Shown one piece after another: positions 26,001 through 36,512 of a stretch of DNA of 64,000 nucleotides. Positions within the stretch are counted from its first letter, which is position 1. The number at the start of each line of letters is the position of its first letter. This stretch comes from Ferrimonas sp. YFM (GTDB taxonomy: Bacteria > Pseudomonadota > Gammaproteobacteria > Enterobacterales > Shewanellaceae): positions 2,542,001-2,606,000 of the forward strand of contig NZ_AP027368.1 in NCBI RefSeq assembly GCF_030296015.1, given 5' to 3'. The translations under genes were made by a program, and so were the position numbers. The notes under the pieces were generated by a model, which was given only the letters and a program-made list of their open reading frames with translations, was not told the origin of the DNA and did no database searches.

Positions 26001-26234
26001 TTAGTGCATCGCCGAAGACACCACGAAGCCCACAAACAGCAGGATGGTGGACTGGAAGATGGCCACCGCCAGGTTGCCCTTGCGGATCTCCTCAATAAAG
26101 TCGATGCGACGGAACACGAACTTATCGATAATCACCAGGGCAATCACGCTGACAAACAGGCTGATGACCGCGTAGCTCAGATTCAGGAACATAAAGACGG
26201 CGTTTTGTTCTACGGAGGTGATCTCCATACTCAT
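26001..26234 (-). CDS. Small DUF350-like membrane protein
   Basis: A 77-residue protein with two hydrophobic helices (residues about 14-38 and 55-75) joined by a charged loop, DKFVFRRIDFIEEIRKGN. The loop and the second-helix start NLAVAIFQS match the repeated unit of DUF350 proteins. The start overlaps the metalloprotease stop by four bases (ATGA), so it is translationally coupled to that gene. Its function is unknown; DUF350 genes often lie near envelope or stress genes. Confidence 0.75.
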   Translation of the reverse strand: MSMEITSVEQNAVFMFLNLSYAVISLFVSVIALVIIDKFVFRRIDFIEEIRKGNLAVAIFQSTILLFVGFVVSSAMH

Positions 26235-27316
26235 TTCTCCTTGTTTTCAATCTTGAAGGGCGCATTGGGCGCCTCAGCCCAGCCAATGGACCAGGCGGTA
26301 ATGGGTTCGATGGTGGCGTGCCCCAGGGTGTCGCTGTAGTAGTTCATGATGTCGGTCACGGCGTAATCCCGGGCGTTACGAATTCGGTAGAGATCGGCGG
26401 CGCCAAACAGGTGCAGCATCTCATGGGCCTGCACCTGAGGAACAAAGCTATGGCGGGCACCAGGCACCATCTTTTCGGTGAGCATGGCGTACTCGTAGTG
26501 GCAGCGCGGCGCCTGCTCTTTGCTCCGGCAGGAGAGCGCGAACGATCGCGCTTCACCATTGGAATGGAACACCAGGGCCACTTCGCCGCTGGGCGCCTTG
26601 GCCTGAACAAACTGGGCCATGTTGCTGTATCCCAGTTGCCGGGCAATCAGGTGCTGGGCGTCACTGAAGAAGGCCTTGGAACGCAGCCACTCCTTGGTGA
26701 TCCCCTTGGGCGAGGTCAAAAAGAAAAAGCGGGTATTGAAGGTGGGCTTGACCAGCCCATACTCCGAGGCACGACGACCATACCAGTCGGTCACCTGCTG
26801 CAGATATTGGCGGTTTTGCAGTCGATCCTTTCCGGACCACTTGCTCCAGCGGTTGTCATTCAGATAGAGATAGAGAATGGTCACCTGACCTTTGAGCTCG
26901 CCGGCCATGCCATTGGCCCTGGCATCCCGGTAGTGATCGGCCATGGCCCGCTCCTCCTGCATACGACCAATCCAGCTGTTGATCTCATCGATGCGGGCCG
27001 AGGTTGCCCTGCTGTGGTCACCGGCTCTCTGCGCCTGGGTCAGGGACTCAACGGCGTAGTGAAAGTGGCGACGCTCCACCTCGATGTGCGCCCGCAGTTT
27101 GTAGAGATACTGCACCACCTGTGGGTTTTGCACCTCAGGCAGCACCGAAGCGATCGCCTCATAGGCGTCATCGCTCTGCTCCTGCTCCATGAACGTCAGA
27201 ATCTGCGTCAGCCTGGGATCCGCCGGTGGCTTAGGCTCGGTATCTTTGCTGAGGTCACTGAACACCACCTTGGCCACCAACGCCAGGCAGACCAACACCC
27301 ATATCTTTCGAAACAT
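26231..27316 (-). CDS. Exported metzincin-like metalloprotease of unknown target
   Basis: A 361-residue protein with an N-terminal signal or anchor helix (IWVLVCLALVAKVVF). A helical region up to about residue 140 is followed by a catalytic part. The zinc site AHEMLHLFGAADLY near residue 297 gives HExxHxxGxxD, and DIMNYY about 25 residues later fits the Met-turn of metzincins. No known metzincin family is obvious. The gene is coupled to the downstream DUF350-like gene through an ATGA overlap, so the two probably work in the same envelope process. Confidence 0.7.
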   Translation of the reverse strand: MFRKIWVLVCLALVAKVVFSDLSKDTEPKPPADPRLTQILTFMEQEQSDDAYEAIASVLPEVQNPQVVQYLYKLRAHIEVERRHFHYAVESLTQAQRAGDHSRATSARIDEINSWIGRMQEERAMADHYRDARANGMAGELKGQVTILYLYLNDNRWSKWSGKDRLQNRQYLQQVTDWYGRRASEYGLVKPTFNTRFFFLTSPKGITKEWLRSKAFFSDAQHLIARQLGYSNMAQFVQAKAPSGEVALVFHSNGEARSFALSCRSKEQAPRCHYEYAMLTEKMVPGARHSFVPQVQAHEMLHLFGAADLYRIRNARDYAVTDIMNYYSDTLGHATIEPITAWSIGWAEAPNAPFKIENKEK

Positions 27317-27547
27317 CGTTGTTATTATCTCTCCAACCGAGCGTCCACCGCTGCAGACCCGGGTTGCGACTGCTAAGGTCGCTAACTAAACCACAGAAAA
27401 ATCGTCCATTTCAATAGAAAGCCCCCTTAACCACAGCCATTCGCCCTATATCTGTACACCAGTGACTGCATTGTACGGACTGAGCACTTGATAACCACCC
27501 TGGCCGCCCTTATACCCTTACTAAGAGAGTCAGCAAATGAGGCGAGG

Positions 27548-28423
27548 ATGGATCCGAGACAACACCTGAGATCCCGGCTGCGAAACGCCCTGCACACCCT
27601 GTTTCTGTTGGGAGGCATGGCCCTGCTGTTGATGCTCAGTGGCCATCTGCTGCTGGGACCCGGTACCGAATGGCTGGTGCTGGCCATGCTGATCATCGTG
27701 TCGGTATTGCTCCCTACCCTGCCCACTCAGTGGCAGCTGAGAATGATGCGAGTCACCCCCATGACCGGGGCGCCTGGGCTCAAACAGGCGGTGGCTGAAT
27801 TGGCCAGGCGGGCACAGCTGGAACGCTCGCCTCAGGTGTTCTGGTCTCCCTCCCTGACCGCCAACGCCTTTGCCATGGGCAGTCAGAACAATGGGGTGAT
27901 TGTGGTCTCCGAAGGCCTGCTCAGACGCCTCAGCGCGCCGGAAATTGCCGGCGTACTGGCCCATGAAGTGGCTCACCTGGCCCACAGTGATGCTTTCCTG
28001 CTTAGAATGGCGGCGCTGATCACCGGCTTATGTCGGATGCTGGCCAGCCTGGCCTGGATTGGTGCGCTGATTATGCTGCCGCTGATGCTGTTCGGTATGG
28101 CATCGGTGTCCATCGGCGCCCTGCTGCTGTTGATGGTCACCCCCCACCTGTGTGCCCTGTTGCAGTTGGCGCTGTCCCGGGTAAGGGAATTTGATGCGGA
28201 CAGACGCGCCGCCAGTTTACTGGGGGCACCTGAACCATTGGCCTCGGCGCTGCTGACCATCTCCCGCGAGCAGGCACCACTGTGGCGCGGACTGCTGACA
28301 CCAACAGGCCAGGGGGATCCCCTGGCCTGGCTCAGATCTCACCCGCCCACTGCGGAGCGAGTGGAAAAGTTGATGGCCTTAAAGGCCGCCCAGTCGCCTT
28401 ATGCCCACAACGAGCACTGGTGA
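27548..28423 (+). CDS. M48-family (HtpX-like) membrane metalloprotease
   Basis: A 291-residue protein. Two hydrophobic helices lie near residues 18-60. The zinc site AHEVAHLAHSD lies near 138-148, and after two further helices the third ligand region REFDADRRAA follows. The order matches HtpX-like inner-membrane quality-control proteases, with the active site facing the cytoplasm. The ATG at 27548 follows GAGG at short spacing; an upstream TTG at 27488 is possible but lacks a clear site. The 3' end abuts the convergent gldA stop. Confidence 0.82.
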   Translation: MDPRQHLRSRLRNALHTLFLLGGMALLLMLSGHLLLGPGTEWLVLAMLIIVSVLLPTLPTQWQLRMMRVTPMTGAPGLKQAVAELARRAQLERSPQVFWSPSLTANAFAMGSQNNGVIVVSEGLLRRLSAPEIAGVLAHEVAHLAHSDAFLLRMAALITGLCRMLASLAWIGALIMLPLMLFGMASVSIGALLLLMVTPHLCALLQLALSRVREFDADRRAASLLGAPEPLASALLTISREQAPLWRGLLTPTGQGDPLAWLRSHPPTAERVEKLMALKAAQSPYAHNEHW

Positions 28424-29509
28424 TCAGTTCACCCCGCGGCGGCCCAAACGGTCGGCGGCCAAAATGGCGGCCAGTACCTTCTCTGGAGTTACTTTGAAGG
28501 GCATGTTGTGGATGGTTTCGCCATCGGCACAGGCCTGCTCGGCGACGGCCTTAAGCTTGTCCATATCCAGCTCCTTGATGCCCAATTGCCACAGGTGAGT
28601 CGGCAGGCCTACGGTGTTGCAGAAGCTCAGTACCTCGGCAATCTCCTCTCTGGGGGCATTCTCCATCACCAGCTGCACCAGGGTACCGAAGGCCACCTTC
28701 TCGCCGTGGTAGAGATGATGACACTCCTCCATCAGGGTCAGACCGTTATGGATGGCGTGGGCCGCCGCCAAGCCACCGCTTTCGAAACCCACACCGCTGA
28801 GGTAGGTGTTGGCTTCCACTATGCTCTCCAGTGCCGGGGTGGTCACCTTGGCTTCGGACGCCGCCAGCGCCATGGGCCCCTGATTAATCAGGGTGTCATA
28901 ACAGAGCTTGGCCAGGGCCAGGGCGGTGTTGGTGGGCACCCCACCGGCCAGGTTTTGCGCCTGGCCCTGTGCTGCGGCACGGGCCTCGAAGTAGGTAGCC
29001 AGGGCATCGCCCATGCCCGCCACCAGCAGACGTGTGGGCGCCTTGGCAATCAGACCCGTGTCCATCAGCACCACGTCTGGGTTTTTAGGTAGCAGCAGGT
29101 ACTCGTCGAACACACCCTCTTCGGTGTAGATCACCGACAGGGCGCTGCAAGGGGCGTCGGTAGAGGCGATGGTGGGCACCACCACCACGGGCAGGCCGGC
29201 GAAGTGGGCCACCGCCTTGGCAGTATCCAGAGCCTTACCCCCACCAATGCCGATGATCATCTTGCAGCCACAGGAAACCGCCTTGTCCTTCAACCGCTCA
29301 ATCTCGGACTTGGCGCACTCACCGCCAAACAGAGCAAACTCCACCTCCAGACCCTTGTCATTGAAACTGGCCTGAACCGCCTCCTCGGTTAACCCCATGA
29401 CGAAGTCGTCTGCCAGCACCAATGAATGCACCTTGGCGTGTGTGGCAATGTTATGAATGGCGCCGTCGCCCTGAACATACTTACCCGGAGACAGAATAAT
29501 GTTTTCCAT
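28424..29509 (-). CDS. gldA: Glycerol dehydrogenase GldA-like
   Basis: A 361-residue NAD-dependent, metal-binding alcohol dehydrogenase of the GldA type, oxidising glycerol to dihydroxyacetone. Visible motifs are the NAD-binding [46 protein letters not shown] and [10 protein letters not shown], which carry the metal-ligand histidines. AAGGAA lies seven bases before the ATG. No dihydroxyacetone kinase gene is adjacent, so the pathway must be completed elsewhere. It is monocistronic and cytoplasmic. Confidence 0.92.
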   Translation of the reverse strand: MENIILSPGKYVQGDGAIHNIATHAKVHSLVLADDFVMGLTEEAVQASFNDKGLEVEFALFGGECAKSEIERLKDKAVSCGCKMIIGIGGGKALDTAKAVAHFAGLPVVVVPTIASTDAPCSALSVIYTEEGVFDEYLLLPKNPDVVLMDTGLIAKAPTRLLVAGMGDALATYFEARAAAQGQAQNLAGGVPTNTALALAKLCYDTLINQGPMALAASEAKVTTPALESIVEANTYLSGVGFESGGLAAAHAIHNGLTLMEECHHLYHGEKVAFGTLVQLVMENAPREEIAEVLSFCNTVGLPTHLWQLGIKELDMDKLKAVAEQACADGETIHNMPFKVTPEKVLAAILAADRLGRRGVN

Positions 29510-30092
29510 GACAAATTCCTTTAAGCTCTGGTGGAAGGAAGAATCTTTTTCTGCCGGGCATCATAACAACGGAAATTAAGACTGTTTGTGATCTGAGTGC
29601 AGAACATTTTTCCGCAAAAAGTTTCAGTCGAAGCATTGTCAAAGTGCACTAGCAGACATCATAAATCCATCAAGCCCAATGAGATGAGTCACTTATAACT
29701 TGATTTCACTAACGCCTTGCTCATTGTGTAAACGATGCATAAAAAACGGGTACCCCAAGACTCGCCTTCCTAGTTTAGGCCTGAAGCCTCCGGCTCCAAC
29801 CGAAACCAATTTCCAAATAAAAATCATAAGATACAGCAAGATAAGTCTTTGTCGCTTCGCCATGCTGCTCCAGGACATGGCACAAAGACGCTGACCACTT
29901 GCCCATATCCCCAGCTAAATTCCAGGACCAACCAAGTCCAGAAAATAAGCCCCAAAAAAGCACTCACACTTATCAAATTGAAATAAAGCTTGTTGTTTCC
30001 TCGATAGTGACAATTAGATTTCGCAGCAATACACCTGATATGAAAGTTCAATATTCTGGATGATTTATTGCTTTACAAAAAAGCACTCCACA
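29510..30092. other. Gene-free stretch between gldA and an orphan terminator
   Basis: About 580 bases of lower GC. The ORFs present are short, have no ribosome-binding site and resemble nothing known. The right end holds a plus-strand terminator with no plus-strand gene before it. A weak plus-strand promoter-like pair, TTGTCA at 29636 and TCATAA at 29659, could feed a short RNA, but this is speculative. Confidence 0.5.
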
Positions 30093-30128
30093 CAAGGCCG
30101 ACCTTGTAAGCCCGGCCTTGCTTTTTTA
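30093..30128 (+). terminator. Orphan rho-independent terminator
   Basis: CAAGGCCG and CGGCCTTG pair across a 12-base loop and are followed by CTTTTTTATC on the plus strand. No plus-strand gene precedes it within 1.6 kb. On the minus strand it lies 30 bases after the DUF1254 gene, but there the T-run begins only about 10 bases after the stem, so it may act less well in that direction. Confidence 0.7.
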
Positions 30129-30159
30129 TCTCTGAGCACTCGGAATCGGCCTGAGCTCA

Positions 30160-31674
30160 TCAATCTATGACTTTGATCTCACCCAGCCGCCAACTCTTTT
30201 CTATCCATGGTTCCAGCGGACCGTAGATACGGAAAACGGTGAACCAACCTTTGCCCGGAATGGTTTCCACCCAGTTATTCTCAAACCCCTTTGGCGGCTT
30301 AGGGCCAAAATAGAGGTCATAGGAACCATCCGCATTGGCCTTGATACCCTCAGTTTGGCTCCCCACTGTGGGAAAAGGCTGGCTGCTCTGCAGCTGAGAG
30401 CGGGTCTGTGGGTCGTAGACGGTGGCCGCCCAGAACTGCTTAGCGGGAGGATTGGCCGGCACCCGCAGCCGGTAGGTTTTAGACCCATCAAATGGCTGCT
30501 TGTTGGCATCCACATAGGCCACGGCATAATCCGAGCCCGCACCAGCCCTTGTTAAGGCCATGGCCGGCGTCACCGCCGTATAGGGGTAGTGAAACATCAC
30601 GCGGGCGTCGCTGTTCATGGTGTGGCCATCATCCCCGTTGAAGAACACATTCTTGTCAGCAAAGGCCATGATCCAGGCGCTGCCCTCCCCGGGGTAGATC
30701 TCCACCCCTTTCATCAGGCCATCGACACGGGGGTGCCAGACGATAGAGCGCGCGGCCGCATTGCCTATGGCAACGGCATCACTCAGGATTCTCCTCATGC
30801 GCTTATCCGGCTCAAAGGGCTTCCCCTTCTCTATGCCGATCGCCGCAAACAACCCCCTGGTTTCCGGATCGAGCAGCTCCAAGGGCTCTTTCTGGATAAC
30901 CGCGTTGATCTCCTCATAGAACTTGAAGTTGTTGGCGTGCACCGTGTTAAACGACTGGCCCGACAGACTGATGAACTCCATCTTCGGCGGACTGTCTTTG
31001 TCTGCCAAAGGATAGATTCGCAACCCTTTGGCGTTGTTTACCGCCGCGTCTAAGCCATCCCCAAGGGGGAAGCGCATAAACACCCAGACGTTGTAGCTGG
31101 TCGACTGCACGACGAAGTACCCCTCGGGCACTTCTCCTTCAAACCCCGGAGGCAACACCAGATACTTGCCCCCCTGCCCCTTATCCGGCCCTGCAGGCCC
31201 CAGATCGCCCAGGTAACGAAACCAGGCGTCGTTAAAGGCGCCCAACGGCCCGCCAGAGGGCACCTCAACCACCACGGGCCCGTCTCGAAGCAGGTCCAAT
31301 CCAGGAAGCACATACATGGTGGAGGTGTTGCCGGTCAGAAACAGCGGACTGGAATCCATCAGATTGTCGAAGATAGGGATCTTGTGCGCCGCCGTATTGG
31401 CGCCAAGGCTCTTGGGGCCCTCAATCAACATATGCAACGAGGCGCCGGGTATGCCCTTCATGAAGGCGTCGAACCCTCTCATGGTATCGATGTAGTCATA
31501 CACTTTTTCGGCGGTCTCCGGGTAGGGAGCCCCATCAAGAAACTTCAGGGTCCCTATGGAGGTGTTCACCTCATCGGGCGTAGAAATAGAATCCAGAACC
31601 TCCTGACTTACATCGGCGCTGGCTGCACTGGCGAACAGAACCGCCGCCCAGGACACTAAGGTCGCTATCCTCAT
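30160..31674 (-). CDS. Exported DUF1254/DUF1214 domain protein
   Basis: A 504-residue protein with a signal peptide (TLVSWAAVLFASAASA). DUF1254 occupies roughly residues 50-180, including QSTSYNVWVFMRFPL further on, and DUF1214 the C-terminal part with NPPAKQFWAATVYDPQTRS, GSQTEGIKANADGSYDLYFG and WVETIPGKGWFTVFRIYGP. Proteins of this architecture are widespread and of unknown function. The ATG at 31674 was chosen because AGGAGAAA lies seven bases upstream and the signal peptide starts there. It is monocistronic. Confidence 0.88.
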   Translation of the reverse strand: MRIATLVSWAAVLFASAASADVSQEVLDSISTPDEVNTSIGTLKFLDGAPYPETAEKVYDYIDTMRGFDAFMKGIPGASLHMLIEGPKSLGANTAAHKIPIFDNLMDSSPLFLTGNTSTMYVLPGLDLLRDGPVVVEVPSGGPLGAFNDAWFRYLGDLGPAGPDKGQGGKYLVLPPGFEGEVPEGYFVVQSTSYNVWVFMRFPLGDGLDAAVNNAKGLRIYPLADKDSPPKMEFISLSGQSFNTVHANNFKFYEEINAVIQKEPLELLDPETRGLFAAIGIEKGKPFEPDKRMRRILSDAVAIGNAAARSIVWHPRVDGLMKGVEIYPGEGSAWIMAFADKNVFFNGDDGHTMNSDARVMFHYPYTAVTPAMALTRAGAGSDYAVAYVDANKQPFDGSKTYRLRVPANPPAKQFWAATVYDPQTRSQLQSSQPFPTVGSQTEGIKANADGSYDLYFGPKPPKGFENNWVETIPGKGWFTVFRIYGPLEPWIEKSWRLGEIKVID

Positions 31675-32106
31675 CTGCTTTCTCCTGCGAAAAGCCTCGT
31701 CTTTGAGGGGAGAGCCTTCTCCGCAGGAACCGACTTTGGACCAGCAACCGCCAACCCCAGTTAAATTATCCAGAGTTGAAACCATCGCTCATAAAAGGGT
31801 TTGCAGAGACGCTTAAACTCACAGAAGTGTTGCAGATAATGCCCGCCCTGCAAGATGGCACCGCGAATTAGGCCGTCACCTAATGACGCTTAAAATGCCC
31901 GGCAGCAACGAGAACTTCACTGCCGGACCCTAGCCCCCTCTGAAGCGGACACTCTTAGATGGGCGCCCCTAACCCCCTAGCTTGAGGGCTAAGGCCTTGC
32001 CTGAGCCTCTACTCAGCGAGGCGCAACTTATCTACCGGGTGGGCCTCGATGGACTCAAACACGTTACACACCAGGTTGCAGCTTGGACAGACCTCCAGCA
32101 GCCCCT
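31675..32106. other. Gene-free stretch upstream of the DUF1254/DUF1214 gene
   Basis: About 430 bases that contain the DUF1254 promoter region and the 3' side of the four-helix membrane protein gene. I see no strong hairpin, repeat or ORF with a ribosome-binding site. Confidence 0.5.
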
Positions 32107-32631
32107 TTACTGCTGCGACCGGTCAGCGGCCGGACTGCTCAAGGCCTTGTCTATTTCCGCCTGATACACGGTTGCCCGCTCCTTTGAAAAACCGTCGATA
32201 ACCAGAGCCGCAAGCCCCAGCACCACCAAGGCTATGCCTATGGCTCTCCAGGTGACGCTTTGGGTCTGCCAGAAGATGCCAAGGGCCAATGCAAACCCGA
32301 TGGCAGCACCAATAAGCGTATAGAGATACAGCGCCTCGAAGCCAGCCACCCGCTCCTGCTCAGATTGCACGAACCCGCTTGGATCCAGCTCAAACGCCGC
32401 CGAGAATTGAGCAAGCTTCGCCGGCGTCGACACAACACCAAAGACTCCCACCCCCAGAAACAGCAGAGCGATCAATGAAATTGGAATGACCAACGCCTGT
32501 CCCAGCGGTGTCGCCACAAATCGCCACAGGCCTCCGGCCACCAACAGCAGCAGCAAACCAACACCACAGAGAACCGCCATATCCACCCCTTCGCCGCGAA
32601 CCCAGGCGTGGGTATGTTCAATAAAAGACAT
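32107..32631 (-). CDS. Small integral membrane protein with four predicted helices
   Basis: A 174-residue protein with four hydrophobic segments (about residues 18-36, 43-66, 102-121 and 127-147) and a polar C-terminal tail ending SSPAADRSQQ. A soluble loop of about 30 residues separates helices 2 and 3. No motif identifies it. It starts ten bases after the SDR stop and is probably co-transcribed with it, so it would fall under the same TetR operator. Confidence 0.7.
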   Translation of the reverse strand: MSFIEHTHAWVRGEGVDMAVLCGVGLLLLLVAGGLWRFVATPLGQALVIPISLIALLFLGVGVFGVVSTPAKLAQFSAAFELDPSGFVQSEQERVAGFEALYLYTLIGAAIGFALALGIFWQTQSVTWRAIGIALVVLGLAALVIDGFSKERATVYQAEIDKALSSPAADRSQQ

Positions 32632-32641
32632 CTCCGCTCTC

Positions 32642-33571
32642 CTAAGCCGTGGGGCGGGACAGACCCGCCATTTCAAAAGACTGACTCAACAGCCTGATGA
32701 CCTTGCCGGTATCCTGGGTTTCAGGGTTGGGTGCCATCAAAGTGTCTTCGTAGATGAACTTACCGGACACGCCCCGATACTCCTCCCCCAGAGCTGCGGC
32801 CACTATGCGTTCTCCTCCTACCCAGGACGGCGCAGCCAGTCCGCCAAAAAAGACGTTGAACATGCGCTCTGCCCCTTTCAGGTGCCTTCCTATATTGCTT
32901 TTGATGTAACCGGGGTTGAGGCAGTTGATGGTGACGTCGCTGCCCTGCAGGCGCTCAGCGACATCGCCCGCATGCATGATCATGCACAGCTTGGCCTGGG
33001 CGTAGCTCGCGAAGGTGGACCACTTCTGTTCACGATGCAGATCGTTCAGATCCACATGGCCATATTGCTGCGTCCCCGAGGTCACGTTGATGATGCGCGC
33101 CTCAGGAGTGGACTTAACCCGCTCCAGCAGAAGCTCGGTCAACAGCATAGGGCTGAGATAGTTAACGACAAAGTTGAGCTCATAACCTTCCGGAGACAGC
33201 ATGCGCTCGGCCAGGTTGGCGCCCGCACAGTTGATCAACAGGTCAATGTTGCCGCATCTCTCGAGAATGGCAGAGGCGGCTTGTCTGACACTGTCCAAGG
33301 AACTGAGGTCGCACGCGACGGTTGAAACCTCTCCCGCGTAGCCCTTGAGCTTAATCTCGGTGTGCACCAGGGCGCTCTTCTTTGAGGTGCGCGCCACAAG
33401 CACAATATCTGCGCCCATGGACGCCAAGCGCTCCAGAGCAATCCGGCCCAAGCCATCGGTACCGCCGGTAAACACAACGGTTTTCCCTCTCAGGTCCTGA
33501 TCAGGCACCCTGTCTGTCGACTTGCGGGCGAAGAATGTATCTATCCAAAGGTTTCCGGATGGGCGTTTCAT
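32642..33571 (-). CDS. Short-chain dehydrogenase/reductase
   Basis: A 309-residue classical SDR resembling retinol dehydrogenase/WW-domain oxidoreductase-type members. The cofactor motif is VVFTGGTDGLGRIALERLAS near residue 35, NCAGAN follows, and the catalytic residues are in NVTSGTQQYG and SYAQAKLCM (Tyr-x3-Lys). NAD(P)-dependent oxidation or reduction of a lipophilic substrate is likely; the substrate is unknown. GAGGAC lies before the ATG at 33571. It diverges from a TetR gene with two operator copies between them. Confidence 0.88.
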   Translation of the reverse strand: MKRPSGNLWIDTFFARKSTDRVPDQDLRGKTVVFTGGTDGLGRIALERLASMGADIVLVARTSKKSALVHTEIKLKGYAGEVSTVACDLSSLDSVRQAASAILERCGNIDLLINCAGANLAERMLSPEGYELNFVVNYLSPMLLTELLLERVKSTPEARIINVTSGTQQYGHVDLNDLHREQKWSTFASYAQAKLCMIMHAGDVAERLQGSDVTINCLNPGYIKSNIGRHLKGAERMFNVFFGGLAAPSWVGGERIVAAALGEEYRGVSGKFIYEDTLMAPNPETQDTGKVIRLLSQSFEMAGLSRPTA

Positions 33572-33610
33572 GGTGTCCTCATCGAGTCGAATCAAAAGTT
33601 GCGCCCATTA

Positions 33611-33650
33611 TAAGACCATCGGTCTCTTATTTAAAAGACTAGTGGTCTTA
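33611..33650. promoter_or_regulatory. Two TetR-type operators between the SDR and TetR genes
   Basis: Site 1 at 33611-33629 reads TAAGACCATCGGTCTCTTA and site 2 at 33632-33650 reads TAAAAGACTAGTGGTCTTA. The reverse complement of site 1 agrees with site 2 at 15 of 19 positions. The centres are 21 bases apart, two helical turns. Each contains an inverted AGAC/GTCT core. Position and symmetry indicate autoregulation by the adjacent TetR protein and control of the SDR and four-helix membrane genes. Confidence 0.7.
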
Positions 33651-33714
33651 TAGATTGTGAATTATGATTAACGCCCTGATCTGTTGGGGTTTGGAAAGCA
33701 AAGAGGTATCAAGC

Positions 33715-34356
33715 ATGACGTTTAAGCGGGCAAGGCAAGCAGAGCAGAAGGCCGATCGCCGGGCCAGCATCCTGGCCAAGGCCCGTGAGCTTTGCGCCGA
33801 ATACGGCATTCAGAACTGGTCACTGAACGAGTTGGGCCGTCGTGCAGAGGTCAATAAATCCAACCTCTACCGTTACTTTGGCAGTCGGGAAGAGATCTTG
33901 ATGACCTTGATGACGGAAGAGACAGGCGCCTTTGTTGAGGCGTTTACAGCGGCGACAGAGGGTAAAACGCTCAACGCAGAAGAGTTTGCCAAGCTCATTG
34001 CAGAGCAGTACTGCGCACAATCGTTTCTGTGCGAGCTACTGAGCCTGTCTTCAACCTTACTGGAGCACAACGTAAAACTGGAGAAGGTCCGGGACATCAA
34101 GCTGGGCAGTGCTTCGCAGATGGGAGAGATCGCTAAAGCCATCGCCCATTGCTTGCCTGGCGTAGACGAGAGTGAGGCCGGCCAGATAGCCTTTACCTCA
34201 GGCGTGATTGCCGCCGGACTGTGGCCGATGGCCAACCCGGCCGCCCCCATGCGCAAGTTGACCCAGTTCGAAGGGTTGGAGCACCTGCATTTCGACTTTG
34301 AAAGCCAGATGGAACAGATGATGGCGAACTACATCAAAGGGGTTATGGCTAAATGA
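33715..34356 (+). CDS. TetR-family transcriptional regulator
   Basis: A 213-residue repressor. The N-terminal helix-turn-helix is ILAKARELCAEYGIQNWSLN to NKSNLYRYFGSREEIL (residues about 18-65). The C-terminal ligand domain is helical and typical of TetR_C-type regulators. The ATG at 33715 was chosen because it begins the usual basic N terminus and leaves a full intergenic operator region. It diverges from the SDR gene and most likely represses both directions from the paired operators. Confidence 0.9.
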   Translation: MTFKRARQAEQKADRRASILAKARELCAEYGIQNWSLNELGRRAEVNKSNLYRYFGSREEILMTLMTEETGAFVEAFTAATEGKTLNAEEFAKLIAEQYCAQSFLCELLSLSSTLLEHNVKLEKVRDIKLGSASQMGEIAKAIAHCLPGVDESEAGQIAFTSGVIAAGLWPMANPAAPMRKLTQFEGLEHLHFDFESQMEQMMANYIKGVMAK

Positions 34357-34539
34357 GGCAAATGCGAGCGCCACCTAAGCGTATTCAACAGAGCGAGAAA
34401 GCTCTCTGATTGACACAAGAGGCCTCCTGCCTAGGATGAACTCTCTCTTCCTAACTACAAGACATAATGGCCATCTCTCGAAGTTCTAGTACCATGTGCT
34501 CAAACCGCCTAAGGAAAGAGATACCAAGATCATTATTAA

Positions 34540-35076
34540 CTAGATCTCCGATAGCTTTTTATCGGTGACATTGACTAACTCTCTGAAGAAACGTATGCAT
34601 TTATCCAGCTCATCTCGTTTCACTATATGCGAAGATTGTTTGTCAATCTGCGCTCTGTGAACAGCTTCTCCACGCTTTCTAAGCCATGAATTTAATGCAG
34701 TTCTTGCATCTTTCGAAGTATGGTAATTTCCCCAAACCCAACTCTCAGTAATATCGATACCGAAAAATTCTTGAAAGAGATCCTTAGTTTTTTTGGAATC
34801 TGGGTTATTGAATGTCTTTAGGTGATCGTTCAGGCGCCCTGTTATGATACTACCAACTTGAGAGCCCATAACCATTCCGTATTTTGCATTGATTAGCTCG
34901 GCAGCCACATCTTCAATATACGTTTCCCAAGCAGTCAAAGTCATAATCAAAGTTGCGCGCTTCAGCACTTCTGGAGGGCGTGTGCAGCTATTATGGTGAT
35001 TCATTGAATCATAACAAGTGATCAACTCCTCTGAGTCCGACAAAGCCAATTCGAACTCTTTTTTTGCTTGAGTCAT
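34540..35076 (-). CDS. HEPN-domain protein, RiboL-PSP-HEPN-like
   Basis: A 178-residue all-helical protein. LIMTLTAWETYIEDVAAELI near residue 45 and RKRGEAVHRAQ near 135 match the HEPN layout, with Arg135-x4-His140 as the putative RNase motif. GDTLF-like partners such as MNT nucleotidyltransferases are not adjacent, so it is a stand-alone HEPN. Such proteins often act in toxin-antitoxin or abortive-infection defence. AAGGAT lies before the ATG. Base composition is markedly AT-rich, and an IS3-family element begins 198 bases away, which suggests transfer. Confidence 0.7.
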   Translation of the reverse strand: MTQAKKEFELALSDSEELITCYDSMNHHNSCTRPPEVLKRATLIMTLTAWETYIEDVAAELINAKYGMVMGSQVGSIITGRLNDHLKTFNNPDSKKTKDLFQEFFGIDITESWVWGNYHTSKDARTALNSWLRKRGEAVHRAQIDKQSSHIVKRDELDKCIRFFRELVNVTDKKLSEI

Positions 35077-35341
35077 GTGTCATCCTTGTGTTTAGACGCT
35101 GGAGCACAGCTAATAAGCTAGCCCACTTTCATTGTTCTAGAACATATGGAACTAATCCATATATGAAAATCATTGCTACTAAGAGTACCAGATTTATGCT
35201 TAAAACAGCCACCTAAGGGATGATATAGCCATACTGTGGACTTTGAGGAGCCTTGATGTCAGCTCTGCTGCTTTGTAGTGGTTTAATGATCCCGGACACC
35301 GCTTTAGGTGGTAAAGTCGCCACCGTAACAAGAGGTGTTCA

Positions 35342-36504
<1,163 letters not shown>

Positions 36505-36512
36505 CCACTACA

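Noticed and set aside
29587-29603. CRP-like site upstream of gldA
   Set aside because: Only one good half site (TGTGA); the other half (TGCAG) does not match.
29693-30051. Overlapping short ORFs in the gldA downstream region
   Set aside because: No ribosome-binding site, no recognisable sequence, and the frames overlap each other; treated as non-coding.
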